Below the pieces are notes generated by a model. The model was not told where the DNA came from, did not search any database, and was given only the letters and a program-made list of their open reading frames with translations. A DNA stretch of 64,000 bases from Nitrospiraceae bacterium (GTDB lineage Bacteria; Nitrospirota; Nitrospiria; Nitrospirales; Nitrospiraceae). Made by a program: the position numbers and the translations under genes. The stretch is taken from the NCBI GenBank assembly GCA_919902665.1, contig CAKKRK010000028.1, positions 17,668-81,667 of the forward strand, written 5' to 3'. The first letter of the stretch is position 1, and every line of letters starts with the position of its first letter. Shown piece by piece: positions 9,196-18,144 of the stretch.

Positions 9196-10449
9196 ATGCG
9201 ACGTATCGCTTTTATTGCCGGTGTTGTAGCCATTGGACTTGCCATCGGTGGCTACGTGTTTTTTAACGGGGAGCGGAAGGCCCCTGTTCGATACCGAACG
9301 GCGGCGATTGAGTTAGGTCAGGTTATTTCTTCCGTCAGCGCCACGGGGACGATCAATCCAGTTGTATCGGTTCAGGTAGGTACGCAAGTGTCGGGCATGA
9401 TCAAGAGTCTCCATGCGGATTTCAACTCGCGGGTAAAGGCTGGGGATACGGTCGCGGTCATTGATCCTGAACCCTTCAAGGCTCGCCGAGAACAGGCTGC
9501 CAGCAATCTGGAGATGGCGCGGTCAAACGTTGCACGATCCAAAGCCGACCTGGCGCAGCGAAAACGAGAACTGGACCGCGTGGAATCCTTGTTGCCTCAG
9601 CAGTTTGTGTCACAAAACGACGTTGATGTTGCATTCACAAATTTCCAAAGCTCGGAAGCACAGTTAAAGGTTGCTGAGGCACAGGTTAAGCAAGCGGAAG
9701 CGGCGTTGAATTCGGCTGAACTGGAATTGAAATATACCGTCATTCGGTCGCCCGTTGATGGCATCGTTGTGGCGCGTAACGTAGAGGTTGGCCAGACGGT
9801 TGCGTCCAGCTTCGCCACGCCTAATCTGTTTCTGATCGCCCTCGATTTAACCAAAATGCAGGTTGATACCAATGTGAGCGAGTCGGACATTGGAGGGATG
9901 GCCGAAGGGAAGGAAGCCGTTTTTACCGTAGACGCCTACCCCGGTGTGACCTTTACTGGCACTATCCGGCAGGTGCGACTCGCACCCATCAACGTTCAGA
10001 ACGTCGTCACCTACAATGTGGTGGTCGGAGTGGATAACAAGGACCTACGGCTCAAACCCGGTATGACGGCCAATGTGTCGATCATCGTGGCACAGAAAGA
10101 CCAGATCCTGAAGGTTCCTAATGCGGCTCTCAGATTTGCGCCCCCAAAGGGTGAGGGGAGTCGTCGGGAGGCCGATGGGCACGTACCAAGCAGGCATGGA
10201 GGAGGTCCGACTAAACTAGATGCTGGTACGCTGCCGTCGAAAGCAATCTGGAGGTTGAGCGAGAGCGGTGACCTCGCTTCTCTGACGGTTCAAACTGGTA
10301 TTTCAGATGGCCTCACCACTGAATTACTCTCTGGCGGTCTCAGTGAAGGGGATCTCGTTGTTGTTGGTATTGAACAGCCGTTCGGCGAACGAAAAGGGAG
10401 TGACTTGCCGCCGGGGTTCGGGAACCAGCAACGCCCTCGTTCTCGATGA
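9196..10449 (+). CDS. macA: MacA-like periplasmic adaptor (HlyD/membrane fusion protein)
   Basis: Periplasmic adaptor that links an inner-membrane ABC exporter to an outer-membrane channel. An uncleaved N-terminal anchor is visible (IAFIAGVVAIGLAIGGYVFF). A split lipoyl domain (GTQVSGMIKSLHADFNSRVK and YTVIRSPVDGIVVARNVEVG) flanks a long helical hairpin at about residues 100-170, followed by beta-barrel domains. The insert KGEGSRREADGHVPSRHGGG near residue 320 looks like a flexible loop. It is followed by the MacB-type ATPase and permease. The exported substrate is unknown. Confidence 0.85.
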   Translation: MRRIAFIAGVVAIGLAIGGYVFFNGERKAPVRYRTAAIELGQVISSVSATGTINPVVSVQVGTQVSGMIKSLHADFNSRVKAGDTVAVIDPEPFKARREQAASNLEMARSNVARSKADLAQRKRELDRVESLLPQQFVSQNDVDVAFTNFQSSEAQLKVAEAQVKQAEAALNSAELELKYTVIRSPVDGIVVARNVEVGQTVASSFATPNLFLIALDLTKMQVDTNVSESDIGGMAEGKEAVFTVDAYPGVTFTGTIRQVRLAPINVQNVVTYNVVVGVDNKDLRLKPGMTANVSIIVAQKDQILKVPNAALRFAPPKGEGSRREADGHVPSRHGGGPTKLDAGTLPSKAIWRLSESGDLASLTVQTGISDGLTTELLSGGLSEGDLVVVGIEQPFGERKGSDLPPGFGNQQRPRSR

Positions 10450-10569
10450 TGCCGCTGATATCCCTCGATCACGATGTTGAACGTCGCTCGTCGGCGGATA
10501 AGGCATATGTCACCCCCATCATTCCATTGTCATGATTTGCGCTGGTGGCGCATAGGATGAGCTAGGTCT

Positions 10570-11280
10570 GTGAATCCATTGATCGTCGGCGAAGATATTT
10601 GGAAGGTCTATCGAGTAGGTGATGTTGAGGTGCAGGCTCTGCGTGGGGTGAGTGTCACTATTGAACGGGGTGAGTTCGTCGCGATCATGGGGTCAAGCGG
10701 ATCCGGCAAGTCCACATTGATGAATATGCTCGGCTGTCTGGATCAACCGACCAAGGGACAGTACCGGTTGAACGGCGTGGACGTTGGCCAATTGCGGCCC
10801 GACCAGTTGGCAGAAATCCGAAATCAGCAAATCGGTTTTGTGTTCCAGAGCTTCAACCTCATTCCCCGCACCAGTGCCCTGGAAAACGCTCAGTTACCGC
10901 TGTTCTACAGAGGACTGTCTTTGAAAGAACAGCGTACACTGGCCTCGGCTGCGCTCCAACGCGTCGGATTGAAGGGGCGCGAACATCATTCCCCCACGCA
11001 ACTTTCAGGCGGTCAACAACAACGGGTGGCGATTGCTCGGGCGCTGGTGACCTCACCCTCTTTGTTGTTGGCCGACGAGCCAACCGGAAATCTTGATACG
11101 GAGTCCAGTCAGGACATCATGGGGATTCTTGAAGGATTGAATCGTGAGGGTATGACAGTGATCCTGGTCACGCACGAAGTCGATATTGCCGCCTATGCGT
11201 CGCGTGAAATTGTCGTCAAGGATGGTCAGATCCTCAGCGATCGAGCAACCAAGGAGCGATCGCAGGCAGTGGGTGTGTAA
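10570..11280 (+). CDS. MacB/LolD-type ABC transporter ATPase
   Basis: ATP-binding subunit of the exporter formed with the adjacent adaptor and permease. The 236-aa protein shows Walker [11 protein letters not shown]-loop [10 protein letters not shown], signature LSGGQQQR, Walker [13 protein letters not shown] and the switch His in VTHE. GTG 10570 follows AGGATGAG. The permease starts immediately after the stop. In E. coli MacB the ATPase and permease are fused; here they are separate genes. Confidence 0.93.
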   Translation: MNPLIVGEDIWKVYRVGDVEVQALRGVSVTIERGEFVAIMGSSGSGKSTLMNMLGCLDQPTKGQYRLNGVDVGQLRPDQLAEIRNQQIGFVFQSFNLIPRTSALENAQLPLFYRGLSLKEQRTLASAALQRVGLKGREHHSPTQLSGGQQQRVAIARALVTSPSLLLADEPTGNLDTESSQDIMGILEGLNREGMTVILVTHEVDIAAYASREIVVKDGQILSDRATKERSQAVGV

Positions 11281-12516
11281 ATGCTAGCGTTCATGTGGCT
11301 AACCGTCATCACGGCGTTGAGAGTACTCGGGCGAAACAGACTGCGCGCAGGCTTGACCATGCTTGGGATTATTATCGGAGTTGGAGCGGTCATTGCGATG
11401 GTCAGCATTGGAGAAGGGGCGAAACAGGCGGTGCAGAAGCAGATCGCCACGATGGGGACCAACGTCATTATGATCTTTCCCAGTTACATGACCATCGGCG
11501 GCGTGCGGGGCGCACAAGGCGGTGCCGTCACACTGACGGTTGCCGATGCACTGGAACTAAAGAAAAGGATTCCCACTCTGTCTGAAACGGGGTGGCTCAT
11601 ACGAAGCACCATGCAAATCGTGAATGGGAACCGCAATTGGAATGGGTCGGTTCAGGGCGCGTCACCCAGCTATGTCACGATCCGAGACTGGTCCTTCAGC
11701 AGCGGAGGATCCTTTACTCAAACAGATATGGAGAGTGCGGCCAGGGTCGCGCTCCTTGGACAAACTGTGGTCGAAAACATTTTTGAACCAGGTGAAGAAC
11801 CAGTTGGCGCGATCATTCGGATTAAAAATGTCCCGTTCCGAGTCATTGGTGTCTTATCTCCTAAGGGCCAGTCTGTTCAGGGAACCGATCAGGACGATGT
11901 CGTTTTTATCCCCTTCACAACTGCCGAGCGAAAAGTCTTTGGAACCTTGTTCCTGGGATCGGTCGGAGGAGTGTTTGTTTCGACGGAACGAACCGAGGAT
12001 CTGGCAGATGCCGCAGAACAGATCCGTCAGGTGATGAGGGCGCGACATCGCTTGCAGGGTGAGCAGCCTGATGATTTTACCATTCGTACGCAGGTCGAAA
12101 TCGGAAAGGTGCAGGAAGGGACGAGCGAAACCTTGACGGTCATGTTGATGATCATCGCGTCCGTCTCGTTACTTGTCGGCGGTATTGGGATTATGAACAT
12201 TCTGCTTGTCTCCGTCACTGAGCGGACAAGAGAAATTGGAATTCGGATGGCGGTTGGAGCCAAACGTTTTCATATTCTCATACAGTTTTTGATCGAGGCG
12301 CTGACGCTCAGTGTGGTCGGTGGCTGTATTGGCATCCTGTTCGGAGTGCTTGCGGCGCGCTTGACGACGGTGATTGCCGGTTGGCCAACCATTATTTCAA
12401 GTGATACCATCGCCGTTGCGTTTGTATTTTCCGTTGTGGTGGGCCTATTCTTTGGTTTATATCCCGCCAATAAGGCTGCTCGGCTCAATCCCATCGACGC
12501 ATTGCGCTACGAATAG
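11281..12516 (+). CDS. MacB-type ABC transporter permease
   Basis: Inner-membrane subunit of the exporter. The 411-aa protein has a first membrane helix (AGLTMLGIIIGVGAVIAMVS), a large periplasmic MacB core domain at about residues 45-265, then three C-terminal FtsX-type helices around VSLLVGGIGIMNILLVSVTE, LTLSVVGGCIGILFGVLAAR and IAVAFVFSVVVGLFFGLYPA. The cytoplasmic coupling motif TREIGIRMAVGAK is present. It directly abuts the ATPase gene. It converges on the minus-strand HD-GYP gene 25 nt away, with no clear terminator between them. Confidence 0.93.
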   Translation: MLAFMWLTVITALRVLGRNRLRAGLTMLGIIIGVGAVIAMVSIGEGAKQAVQKQIATMGTNVIMIFPSYMTIGGVRGAQGGAVTLTVADALELKKRIPTLSETGWLIRSTMQIVNGNRNWNGSVQGASPSYVTIRDWSFSSGGSFTQTDMESAARVALLGQTVVENIFEPGEEPVGAIIRIKNVPFRVIGVLSPKGQSVQGTDQDDVVFIPFTTAERKVFGTLFLGSVGGVFVSTERTEDLADAAEQIRQVMRARHRLQGEQPDDFTIRTQVEIGKVQEGTSETLTVMLMIIASVSLLVGGIGIMNILLVSVTERTREIGIRMAVGAKRFHILIQFLIEALTLSVVGGCIGILFGVLAARLTTVIAGWPTIISSDTIAVAFVFSVVVGLFFGLYPANKAARLNPIDALRYE

Positions 12517-12541
12517 GCGAATCACTCACCGGTGTCCCTTC

Positions 12542-13741
12542 CTACGCATTCATGTCTACTATTGTTTCAATGGCCCGGACCTGGGGATCGCCGTCCTGGT
12601 GCGCAAGATCGATGACAAATGGCGCTGGGTATTCCGTGCCACCTGGCTGGTGGGTGATGGTGATGATCGGTTGGTGCAGTTTTTCTTGATGGAGTTTCGT
12701 GACTACTGCCACCTCTTGCGTATTCAGCCGCACATGACTATGGATGGGGTAGATACCGATTCGTGCGATGAATAATGACACAATTCGTTGATCAAGCGTG
12801 CCTTGTCGAGCCTCCTGATACAGGCGTTGAAATGTGTGGTGAGGAGTCAGTGGGGCAGTCCCGCCGAATCCAGTGGTTAATTCATCGTATCGATCCACGA
12901 CCATCAGAATGCGTGTGGGGTCTGAGGTAAATTGTCCGCGTGACTCTTGCGGATAGCCGCTATCATTAAGATAGGCATGATGATTCGCGATGAGATGAAG
13001 CGTGGCGGCTTCAATTCCCCTTTTCCCCTCCAACATCAGAACGGCACGGCGGGGATGGGTCTCGAATTCCTGTCGGTTGGCCTTGGAAAGGTCTGACGAG
13101 ACATGCGTATGGCGGACAATGGCAGGTCGGATCTGTAAGAGCCCAATGTCATGTAGGAGAGCGGCAGTTGCAAGCTCGTGCAGCTCCAGGGGGTTGAATT
13201 GGAAGGCTTGTCCGACCACCAGTGACAGCGTACAGACTGCCAGTGCATGCTGGCTGAGCGTGGAGTCGTCGGCCCGGTTTTGACTCAAGGCCATGAAAAT
13301 AGCAGAGTCGGTGAGCGTTCTCATGGCGATCGTGATTTCTTGGACCGCTTCGGCTGCCTGCTCAGGGTTGACCGTTCCTGTCTTCGCAATGGTCATAAAA
13401 ACGGATTGTACGGATTGATCCATCTGTTGCTTGGCCAGCTTCGCCTGGGCATATTCTTCGTTCAGCTGGGCTAAAGGCTTGGGGTGTGTCAGGCTCGAAG
13501 TCGGTGCTGTCGTGGGTGCAACCTGCATGATATCCGTTGCGTGATGGGGCGGAGAAGTGATTCCACGGTCGAGGTCGATGTCGACCATCTTCACTCCTGC
13601 ACGCACTAATTTGTCAATCTGGGAAGACTGTTCAATCAGGAATGAATGGCGGAGTAAGGGGGAGCGGAACCACGACAGGTCCAGACGGGCGACGTACATT
13701 CCGATCTGAAGTTCACTGACGGAGATGCGTGTTGTCGCCAT
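12542..13741 (-). CDS. HD-GYP-like protein with DUF3391-type N-terminus (degenerate)
   Basis: Related to cyclic-di-GMP phosphodiesterases. Residues 1-60 resemble DUF3391 (ISVSELQIGMYVARLDLSW). The HD core has H165, the HD pair at 187-188 (ALLHDIG) and THPRRAV. The HHExxDGxGYP signature is altered to HHAYLNDSGYP, and the Lys normally following HDIG is replaced by Leu. It may therefore be catalytically weak or act as a sensor. It is the last gene of a minus-strand unit, about 100 nt downstream of the RusA-like gene. Confidence 0.8.
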   Translation of the reverse strand: MATTRISVSELQIGMYVARLDLSWFRSPLLRHSFLIEQSSQIDKLVRAGVKMVDIDLDRGITSPPHHATDIMQVAPTTAPTSSLTHPKPLAQLNEEYAQAKLAKQQMDQSVQSVFMTIAKTGTVNPEQAAEAVQEITIAMRTLTDSAIFMALSQNRADDSTLSQHALAVCTLSLVVGQAFQFNPLELHELATAALLHDIGLLQIRPAIVRHTHVSSDLSKANRQEFETHPRRAVLMLEGKRGIEAATLHLIANHHAYLNDSGYPQESRGQFTSDPTRILMVVDRYDELTTGFGGTAPLTPHHTFQRLYQEARQGTLDQRIVSLFIARIGIYPIHSHVRLNTQEVAVVTKLHQEKLHQPIITITHQPGGTEYPAPFVIDLAHQDGDPQVRAIETIVDMNA

Positions 13742-13843
13742 CAGAAGGTTCGTCCATTCGTAAGCAGGGCTGTAGACATAGCTCTCTCAGGTATCGGCGT
13801 GAACCAGAAAGAACTGTAGCCGAGCAAGTGCTGGAGTGAGTGG

Positions 13844-14440
13844 TCAGCCTGAGTGACAAGGAGGGGGAATGAACGAGAGCGAGACTTCGATGCGAGGGTC
13901 GGCTTTGTCAACATGCTTATATAGATGAGTTTCGATGATGCGATTATCGTTTAAGCCAAGCCCTTCGCAGACCGCATCTTGGGCGATCTTCAGACCCCCA
14001 TCAAGGTCGCGCCGTAAGGCGGATGCGAAAAAGAATCGGATCGAGAGCGCGAGCGGCCCCGATCGAAGTCGATTGTGCAAAGAGGATTTAACGGGGGACT
14101 GGGCCAATGCCAGCCATACGTACTGGCCGACGTAGGTCTTGTACGTCCGTCCGGCGGAGGATAGCAACCGACGTCCATTTACCGTTGCATATTGATGGTT
14201 GATGCTTGGAGGGACGGGCAATGTGACTTTGATCGTGTCCGATGTCACGACTGGGAGATGCGATGGTGTCCGAAGTGCAGTCTCTGGGTTCGATGGAGCA
14301 GATTTTAGTGACAGAGCCGTATTGTTGATCCGCAGCAACTTTTTGGGGATAGATGAACGGGTGGGATTGCCACGGCTGGATATTGGGGGAAGTCGACACC
14401 TTGATGAACGGAAGTTGTATCGAGGTCGGTCGGATGGCAT
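13844..14440 (-). CDS. RusA-family Holliday junction resolvase-like protein
   Basis: RusA enzymes cut Holliday junctions and are common in prophages and accessory DNA. The C-terminal about 130 residues carry SINHQYATVNGRRLLSSAGR, then the acidic active site RRDLDGGLKIAQDAV and LNDNRI, which supply the expected D-x-D, Lys and Asp residues. The first 64 residues are basic and low in structure, so the real start may be GTG 14248 (134 aa, the usual size). It lies 9 nt downstream of mraZ. No phage genes are seen beside it. Confidence 0.8.
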   Translation of the reverse strand: MPSDRPRYNFRSSRCRLPPISSRGNPTRSSIPKKLLRINNTALSLKSAPSNPETALRTPSHLPVVTSDTIKVTLPVPPSINHQYATVNGRRLLSSAGRTYKTYVGQYVWLALAQSPVKSSLHNRLRSGPLALSIRFFFASALRRDLDGGLKIAQDAVCEGLGLNDNRIIETHLYKHVDKADPRIEVSLSFIPPPCHSG

Positions 14441-14449
14441 GGAGCCGAG

Positions 14450-14890
14450 CTAGAGGAGATTCACGATCTTTGCCATATTCTGTTCAAAGCGATCTTCCGT
14501 ACGTGCAAGATACCGGCGCCATTCGCTTGGGTTCCAAATTTCCATGCGGTGATACAGGCCGACGAGTATGATTTCTTGATCCTCATCGACAGGGACCAGT
14601 TTTCTCAAGCGACCAGGAATTAGAATCCGCCCGGTCTTATCGATATCTGATGAGCCTGCCTCGGACACGACAAAGTGCATAAACAGACGACTCTGGTCTT
14701 CATCCAGAGACGTCCGGGTCCGTTCAAGGACCTTCTCCCACTCTTTCGTGGAATAGATGAGCAAGGACTGTTCCGGACCCTTCAGGAACATGACGGTCTG
14801 ACCGTCAGCTTCGATCTGTTCACGGATCGGTGAGGGGACGATGAATCGTCCTTTTTCATCAACCTTGCAAAGGTATTCACCTGCAAACAT
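14450..14890 (-). CDS. mraZ: MraZ-family transcriptional regulator (orphan)
   Basis: MraZ has two AbrB-like swapped-hairpin domains and normally represses the division and cell-wall (dcw) operon. The 146-aa protein shows both repeats: FAGEYLCKVDEKGRFIVPS and SSDIDKTGRILIPGRLRKLV. AGGA lies 7 nt before the ATG. Unlike usual mraZ genes, no mraW/rsmH, ftsL or ftsI follows; the neighbours are a HTH protein and a RusA-like nuclease. It may be a paralogue with another target. Confidence 0.87.
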   Translation of the reverse strand: MFAGEYLCKVDEKGRFIVPSPIREQIEADGQTVMFLKGPEQSLLIYSTKEWEKVLERTRTSLDEDQSRLFMHFVVSEAGSSDIDKTGRILIPGRLRKLVPVDEDQEIILVGLYHRMEIWNPSEWRRYLARTEDRFEQNMAKIVNLL

Positions 14891-14905
14891 TGTGATGTCC
14901 TGTAT

Positions 14906-15103
14906 TTAGGAATTCACGGCAGTTCTGGTTCGGTCGCGAATCCATTGCTCTAGATCCGAACGGACAAATCGCCATTCCTTTCCCAGCTTGAAGGCGGGAA
15001 TCTGTCGACTCTGAAGATAGCGATAGAGGGTACGTTGAGTAATCTTGAGATATTGGCATGTTTCCATCGCGGTCATCAGTTCGCTCTTCGGGGCGCTGCT
15101 CAT
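14906..15103 (-). CDS. Small helix-turn-helix (excisionase/BldC-like) DNA-binding protein
   Basis: 65-aa protein with a winged HTH_17-type fold: MTAMETCQYLKITQRTLYRY, then the wing IPAFKLGKEWRFVRSDLEQW. The track ORF begins at 15250, but ATG 15103 has AGGTGGAG just upstream and lies about 50 nt below a strong predicted promoter, so it is preferred. It is first in the unit with mraZ, rusA-like and HD-GYP genes. It probably regulates that unit or another target; it could also be a stray excisionase-type protein. Confidence 0.82.
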   Translation of the reverse strand: MSSAPKSELMTAMETCQYLKITQRTLYRYLQSRQIPAFKLGKEWRFVRSDLEQWIRDRTRTAVNS

Positions 15104-15158
15104 CACTCCACCTGTGGCCAGATCGAAAAATCCGCATTCTGCCTCCAGCACTCTCGTT

Positions 15159-15186
15159 ATTCTAGAGGCGACCATGGGAATGTCAA
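15159..15186 (-). promoter_or_regulatory. Strong predicted sigma70 promoter for the HTH-mraZ unit
   Basis: Read on the minus strand, a perfect -35 TTGACA is followed after 16 nt by -10 TAGAAT. The predicted start lies about 50 nt upstream of the HTH ATG at 15103. Tandem MraZ boxes were not seen here. Confidence 0.7.
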
Positions 15187-15209
15187 GCGAAAATATATGA
15201 CAGTGCATG

Positions 15210-15551
15210 TCAAAGGCCGTCACCGCCTTCTGGCATTCCCGCATCGTCATTGGATTGGTCCATCATCGCTTCGATATCGTCGACGTCCTCGCCCATTTCC
15301 TGTCCCATTTTCTTCATCAAGCGGGCGACGCTCCGAGGATCATTTTCATCAATCCCTCCGAGGTTCGCTGGATCTGATAGTGATTCGAGTCGAGCTTCCT
15401 CGGACTTGGGAGCGGCAAATCGAGATAGGAGACGCTCCATCTGCGAGCCGCCGCAATGCCGACAGGTGGCCACGCTGGGATTGCGCGGATTCAATACCAA
15501 GACCGAGGATTTCCCGTGACAATCCTGACAAGCGTACTCATAAATCGGCAT
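15210..15551 (-). CDS. FmdB-family zinc-ribbon protein
   Basis: 113-aa protein whose first 45 residues form a FmdB-type zinc ribbon with two CxxC knuckles (MPIYEYACQDC and CRHCGGSQMERLLSRF). The acidic C-terminal part (SVARLMKKMGQEMGEDVDD) is common in this family. GGGAGG lies 7 nt before the ATG, within the end of comF, so the two genes form an operon. FmdB proteins are putative regulators; the function is not established. Confidence 0.85.
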   Translation of the reverse strand: MPIYEYACQDCHGKSSVLVLNPRNPSVATCRHCGGSQMERLLSRFAAPKSEEARLESLSDPANLGGIDENDPRSVARLMKKMGQEMGEDVDDIEAMMDQSNDDAGMPEGGDGL

Positions 15552-15554
15552 CGA

Positions 15555-16370
15555 TCAACCTCCCAGGAGCTCCAGCGACGGTGGGCGCTGAGCCATGATG
15601 CGGTCGGGAATCATAGTGGGATCCATTGTGCGCCCTAACGTTATCACAAACACGTCGCCAGACCCGGCCTTCCGGAGGGTCTTGGCGCACTCATTCACCG
15701 TCGTACCAGTCGTGAAGACGTCGTCGATCAGAAGAATGCGTTTCTTCACAATGGCATCGGGGTGTCGGACGGCAAATGCTCGACGAAGGTTTTTTAGACG
15801 GCTTTTGCGAGATAGTGTGGTTTGGGCTGGAGTAGGAATAGCTCGGATCAAGTTCGTGTACGCGATGGGAATATCGAGGGTCCGTCCGATGTCATCAGCA
15901 AGCAGGAGGGACTGATTAAATTCTCGTTGACGAAGTCTCTCAATGTGCAGGGGTACTGGCATGATCACATCAATGGAATCGAGTGGAGGGAGTCGGGCGA
16001 TCATGAGGGCGGCCAGTGGAGCCGCCATGGAAACTTTGCCCTGATACTTGAAGAGGCGGATCGCATGCTGGAGTGGAGGCATATACGGGTACAGAGTCCA
16101 GGCCTTCGTATAGGAAGGCGGACGTTCGGCACAGGGTTGGCAAATATGGTTTGGGCTGTAGGTCGTGGCAATGGAAGAAGGGAAGGGGTGGTCACAACGG
16201 GTGCATCGAGAGTCAGGCATGAGGGAAATCTTACTCCAGCAGTCCGAGCAAAAATGAGGGATCGGATCATCTGCTAGAAGCGAGTTACAGCTCGAACAAT
16301 GAACGGGAAGAAAGAACCTGAGCGCGCGGCGCAGGAGACCTGAGGCCGATTCTGTGACAGGATTGGCCAT
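15555..16370 (-). CDS. comF: ComF-family phosphoribosyltransferase-like protein
   Basis: ComF helps internalise single-stranded DNA in competent bacteria, though many bacteria carry it without proven competence. The 271-aa protein has an N-terminal zinc-finger region with several CxxC pairs (CSSCNSLL, CSDC, CTRCDHPF, CQPC). A type I PRTase domain follows with the PRPP loop ILLIDDVFTTGTTVNECAK and the upstream signature PVPLHIERLRQREFNQS. It is followed by fmdB. Confidence 0.9.
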   Translation of the reverse strand: MANPVTESASGLLRRALRFFLPVHCSSCNSLLADDPIPHFCSDCWSKISLMPDSRCTRCDHPFPSSIATTYSPNHICQPCAERPPSYTKAWTLYPYMPPLQHAIRLFKYQGKVSMAAPLAALMIARLPPLDSIDVIMPVPLHIERLRQREFNQSLLLADDIGRTLDIPIAYTNLIRAIPTPAQTTLSRKSRLKNLRRAFAVRHPDAIVKKRILLIDDVFTTGTTVNECAKTLRKAGSGDVFVITLGRTMDPTMIPDRIMAQRPPSLELLGG

Positions 16371-16404
16371 GGACAGCCTTTCGTTTGTGTGTATTCCACC
16401 TCTC

Positions 16405-16432
16405 TTTATGGCGACGAGCCTGCCGGTGTCAA
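16405..16432 (-). promoter_or_regulatory. Predicted promoter for comF-fmdB
   Basis: On the minus strand, TTGACA and CATAAA are spaced by 16 nt, about 35 nt upstream of the comF ATG. The -35 is perfect; the -10 matches four of six positions. Confidence 0.5.
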
Positions 16433-16434
16433 GG

Positions 16435-16464
16435 TTGTCGGCCTTCGATTTATTGTGCTATACG
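16435..16464 (+). promoter_or_regulatory. Weak predicted promoter for the LolD-like ATPase unit
   Basis: TTGTCG and TATACG are spaced by 18 nt; each matches four of six positions. It lies back to back with the comF promoter in the 147-nt divergent gap. Confidence 0.35.
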
Positions 16465-16517
16465 AATGAGAATGACCGTACACCGGTCGACTAGTCATTG
16501 GAGAGAGCGGACCACCG

Positions 16518-17216
16518 ATGGTGACATTGAGACAACTCTCCAAAACCCATTCGCGTGGAGAAGCCATGGTCACGGCTTTACACGATGTCAATTTAGAGAT
16601 TCAACCTGGAGAATTCTGTGCGTTCGTGGGCCCCAGTGGCTGCGGGAAAAGTACTCTGCTGAACCTCGTCGCGGGTTTGGACCTGCCTACTTCAGGAGAG
16701 ATCCTGCTCGATGGGCGATCCACCCACAACCTGACCAGCTACGAATGGACGAAGATCAGGCGTGAAACGATCGGGATCGTTTTTCAAGCCTTCCACTTGG
16801 TGCATGGTTTGACGGCTGAAGAGAATATTGCACTGCCTCTGATGTTGCGCGGGGAGAATGGGCGGGAGATAACAAAACGGGTTGGGGATATGTTGGAGAG
16901 CGTGGGCATGAGTCACCGGCGCCGACATCGACCAGCCGAATTATCCGGTGGAGAGCAACAACGAATTGCGATCGCGCGCGCGTTAGCACATGGGCCCCGT
17001 CTCCTCTTGGCCGATGAGCCGACGGGCAATATCGATTCTCAGCAAGGAGCAGGCATTATGGCGCTTATTCGTGAGCTCGCGATGGCTGAAGGGCAGACGG
17101 TCCTGCTGGTGACGCACAGCCTACAGGCCGCGCAAGCCGCCGACTATGTGTGGACCATGCGAGATGGACAGCTGATTGCGCGCACCGAACGTATGACCGA
17201 ACTGGCATCTTCGTGA
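16518..17216 (+). CDS. LolD/YbbA-like ABC transporter ATPase
   Basis: 232-aa ATP-binding subunit with Walker [11 protein letters not shown]-loop [10 protein letters not shown], signature LSGGEQQR, Walker [13 protein letters not shown] and the switch His in VTHS. It resembles ATPases paired with large FtsX-type permeases in lipoprotein or lipid export. The likely partner is the permease at 18567, though pyrD and a minus-strand regulator lie between. The stop overlaps the pyrD start (GTGA). Confidence 0.9.
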   Translation: MVTLRQLSKTHSRGEAMVTALHDVNLEIQPGEFCAFVGPSGCGKSTLLNLVAGLDLPTSGEILLDGRSTHNLTSYEWTKIRRETIGIVFQAFHLVHGLTAEENIALPLMLRGENGREITKRVGDMLESVGMSHRRRHRPAELSGGEQQRIAIARALAHGPRLLLADEPTGNIDSQQGAGIMALIRELAMAEGQTVLLVTHSLQAAQAADYVWTMRDGQLIARTERMTELASS

Positions 17217-18142
17217 TTGATCTTTCCACAACGATCGCGGGCGTCACCTTTCCCAGCTGTTTCATGAATGCGTCGGGAGCGCTCTGTGTCACACGGGACG
17301 AGCTCGAGGCTCTGGGGAAATCCGGTGCGGGGGCGATCGTCACGAAGTCGATGACCATTGAGTCGCGCCAAGGCAACCCCATGCCACGGTATTATGGATT
17401 TCCAGGAGGATCGATCAACTCGATGGGCCTTCCCAACCTCGGCTATCGAGCCTACGCCGAGTTGATCCCTCACCTCAAGCGGTTTGGAAAGCCCGTGATC
17501 GCCAGCGTGGCCGGACTCGGGGAGGAAGATTTTCCGACCATCGCGGAAGCGATCAATGCGGCCAAGCCAGACCTTATTGAGGTCAATCTCTCTTGCCCGA
17601 ATATTCCAGGGAAGCCTCAAATTGGGTACGATCCGGAAACGTCGGAGCGCGTGCTCAAAAAGGTTCGGCCTCTCATCACGGTTCCGATGGGCGTGAAGTT
17701 GCCACCGTACTTCGATCCGGCCCACCATGAGGCCATGGGGAAGGTCCTTGGGCGTTGCGGAGTCGACTTTCTCAATATGATCAATTCGGTGGGCAATGGC
17801 CTGGTTGTGGATCCGGAACGCGAAGCCGTCGTCATTAAACCAAAAGGCGGGTTTGGCGGGTTGGGCGGACGACTGATCAAGCCCGTGGCCTTGGCGAATG
17901 TTCGCGCCTTCTATAAGTTGTTTGATGGGAAGATGCCGATCATCGGAACCGGAGGAATCGTTGAGGGGATGGACGTGTTCGAACATTTCCTGTGCGGTGC
18001 GTCGGCAGTCCAAATCGGGACGGTGTTGGTGGAGGAAGGGTTGGATGTATTCGGACGACTGGAAGCGGAGTTGACCGCAGTCTTGAGAAGAAAAGGATAC
18101 CAGTCGATTGTGGAATGTCAGGGGCGGCTCAAGGAATTATGA
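17213..18142 (+). CDS. pyrD: Class 1A (fumarate-type) dihydroorotate dehydrogenase
   Basis: Oxidises dihydroorotate to orotate in pyrimidine synthesis. GTG 17213 (GTGA overlap) is used instead of the track start inside the ATPase gene. The 309-aa protein carries the class 1A active-site loop VNLSCPNIPGKPQ with catalytic Cys128, the substrate region MGLPNLGYRAY, NSVGNGLVVDPE, IKPKGGFGGLGG and the FMN phosphate site GTGGIVEGMD. These match Lactococcus PyrDA, a soluble homodimer that uses fumarate. No PyrK partner is present. Confidence 0.92.
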   Translation: MIDLSTTIAGVTFPSCFMNASGALCVTRDELEALGKSGAGAIVTKSMTIESRQGNPMPRYYGFPGGSINSMGLPNLGYRAYAELIPHLKRFGKPVIASVAGLGEEDFPTIAEAINAAKPDLIEVNLSCPNIPGKPQIGYDPETSERVLKKVRPLITVPMGVKLPPYFDPAHHEAMGKVLGRCGVDFLNMINSVGNGLVVDPEREAVVIKPKGGFGGLGGRLIKPVALANVRAFYKLFDGKMPIIGTGGIVEGMDVFEHFLCGASAVQIGTVLVEEGLDVFGRLEAELTAVLRRKGYQSIVECQGRLKEL

Positions 18143-18144
18143 GC

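Noticed and set aside
9266-9298. Possible frameshift or second start in the MacA-like gene
   Set aside because: The frame is continuous, with a normal anchor and lipoyl domain; no break was found.
15103-15200. Tandem MraZ-binding boxes upstream of the HTH-mraZ unit
   Set aside because: Only a single TGGGA-like site was found, not the repeated array seen at dcw operons.
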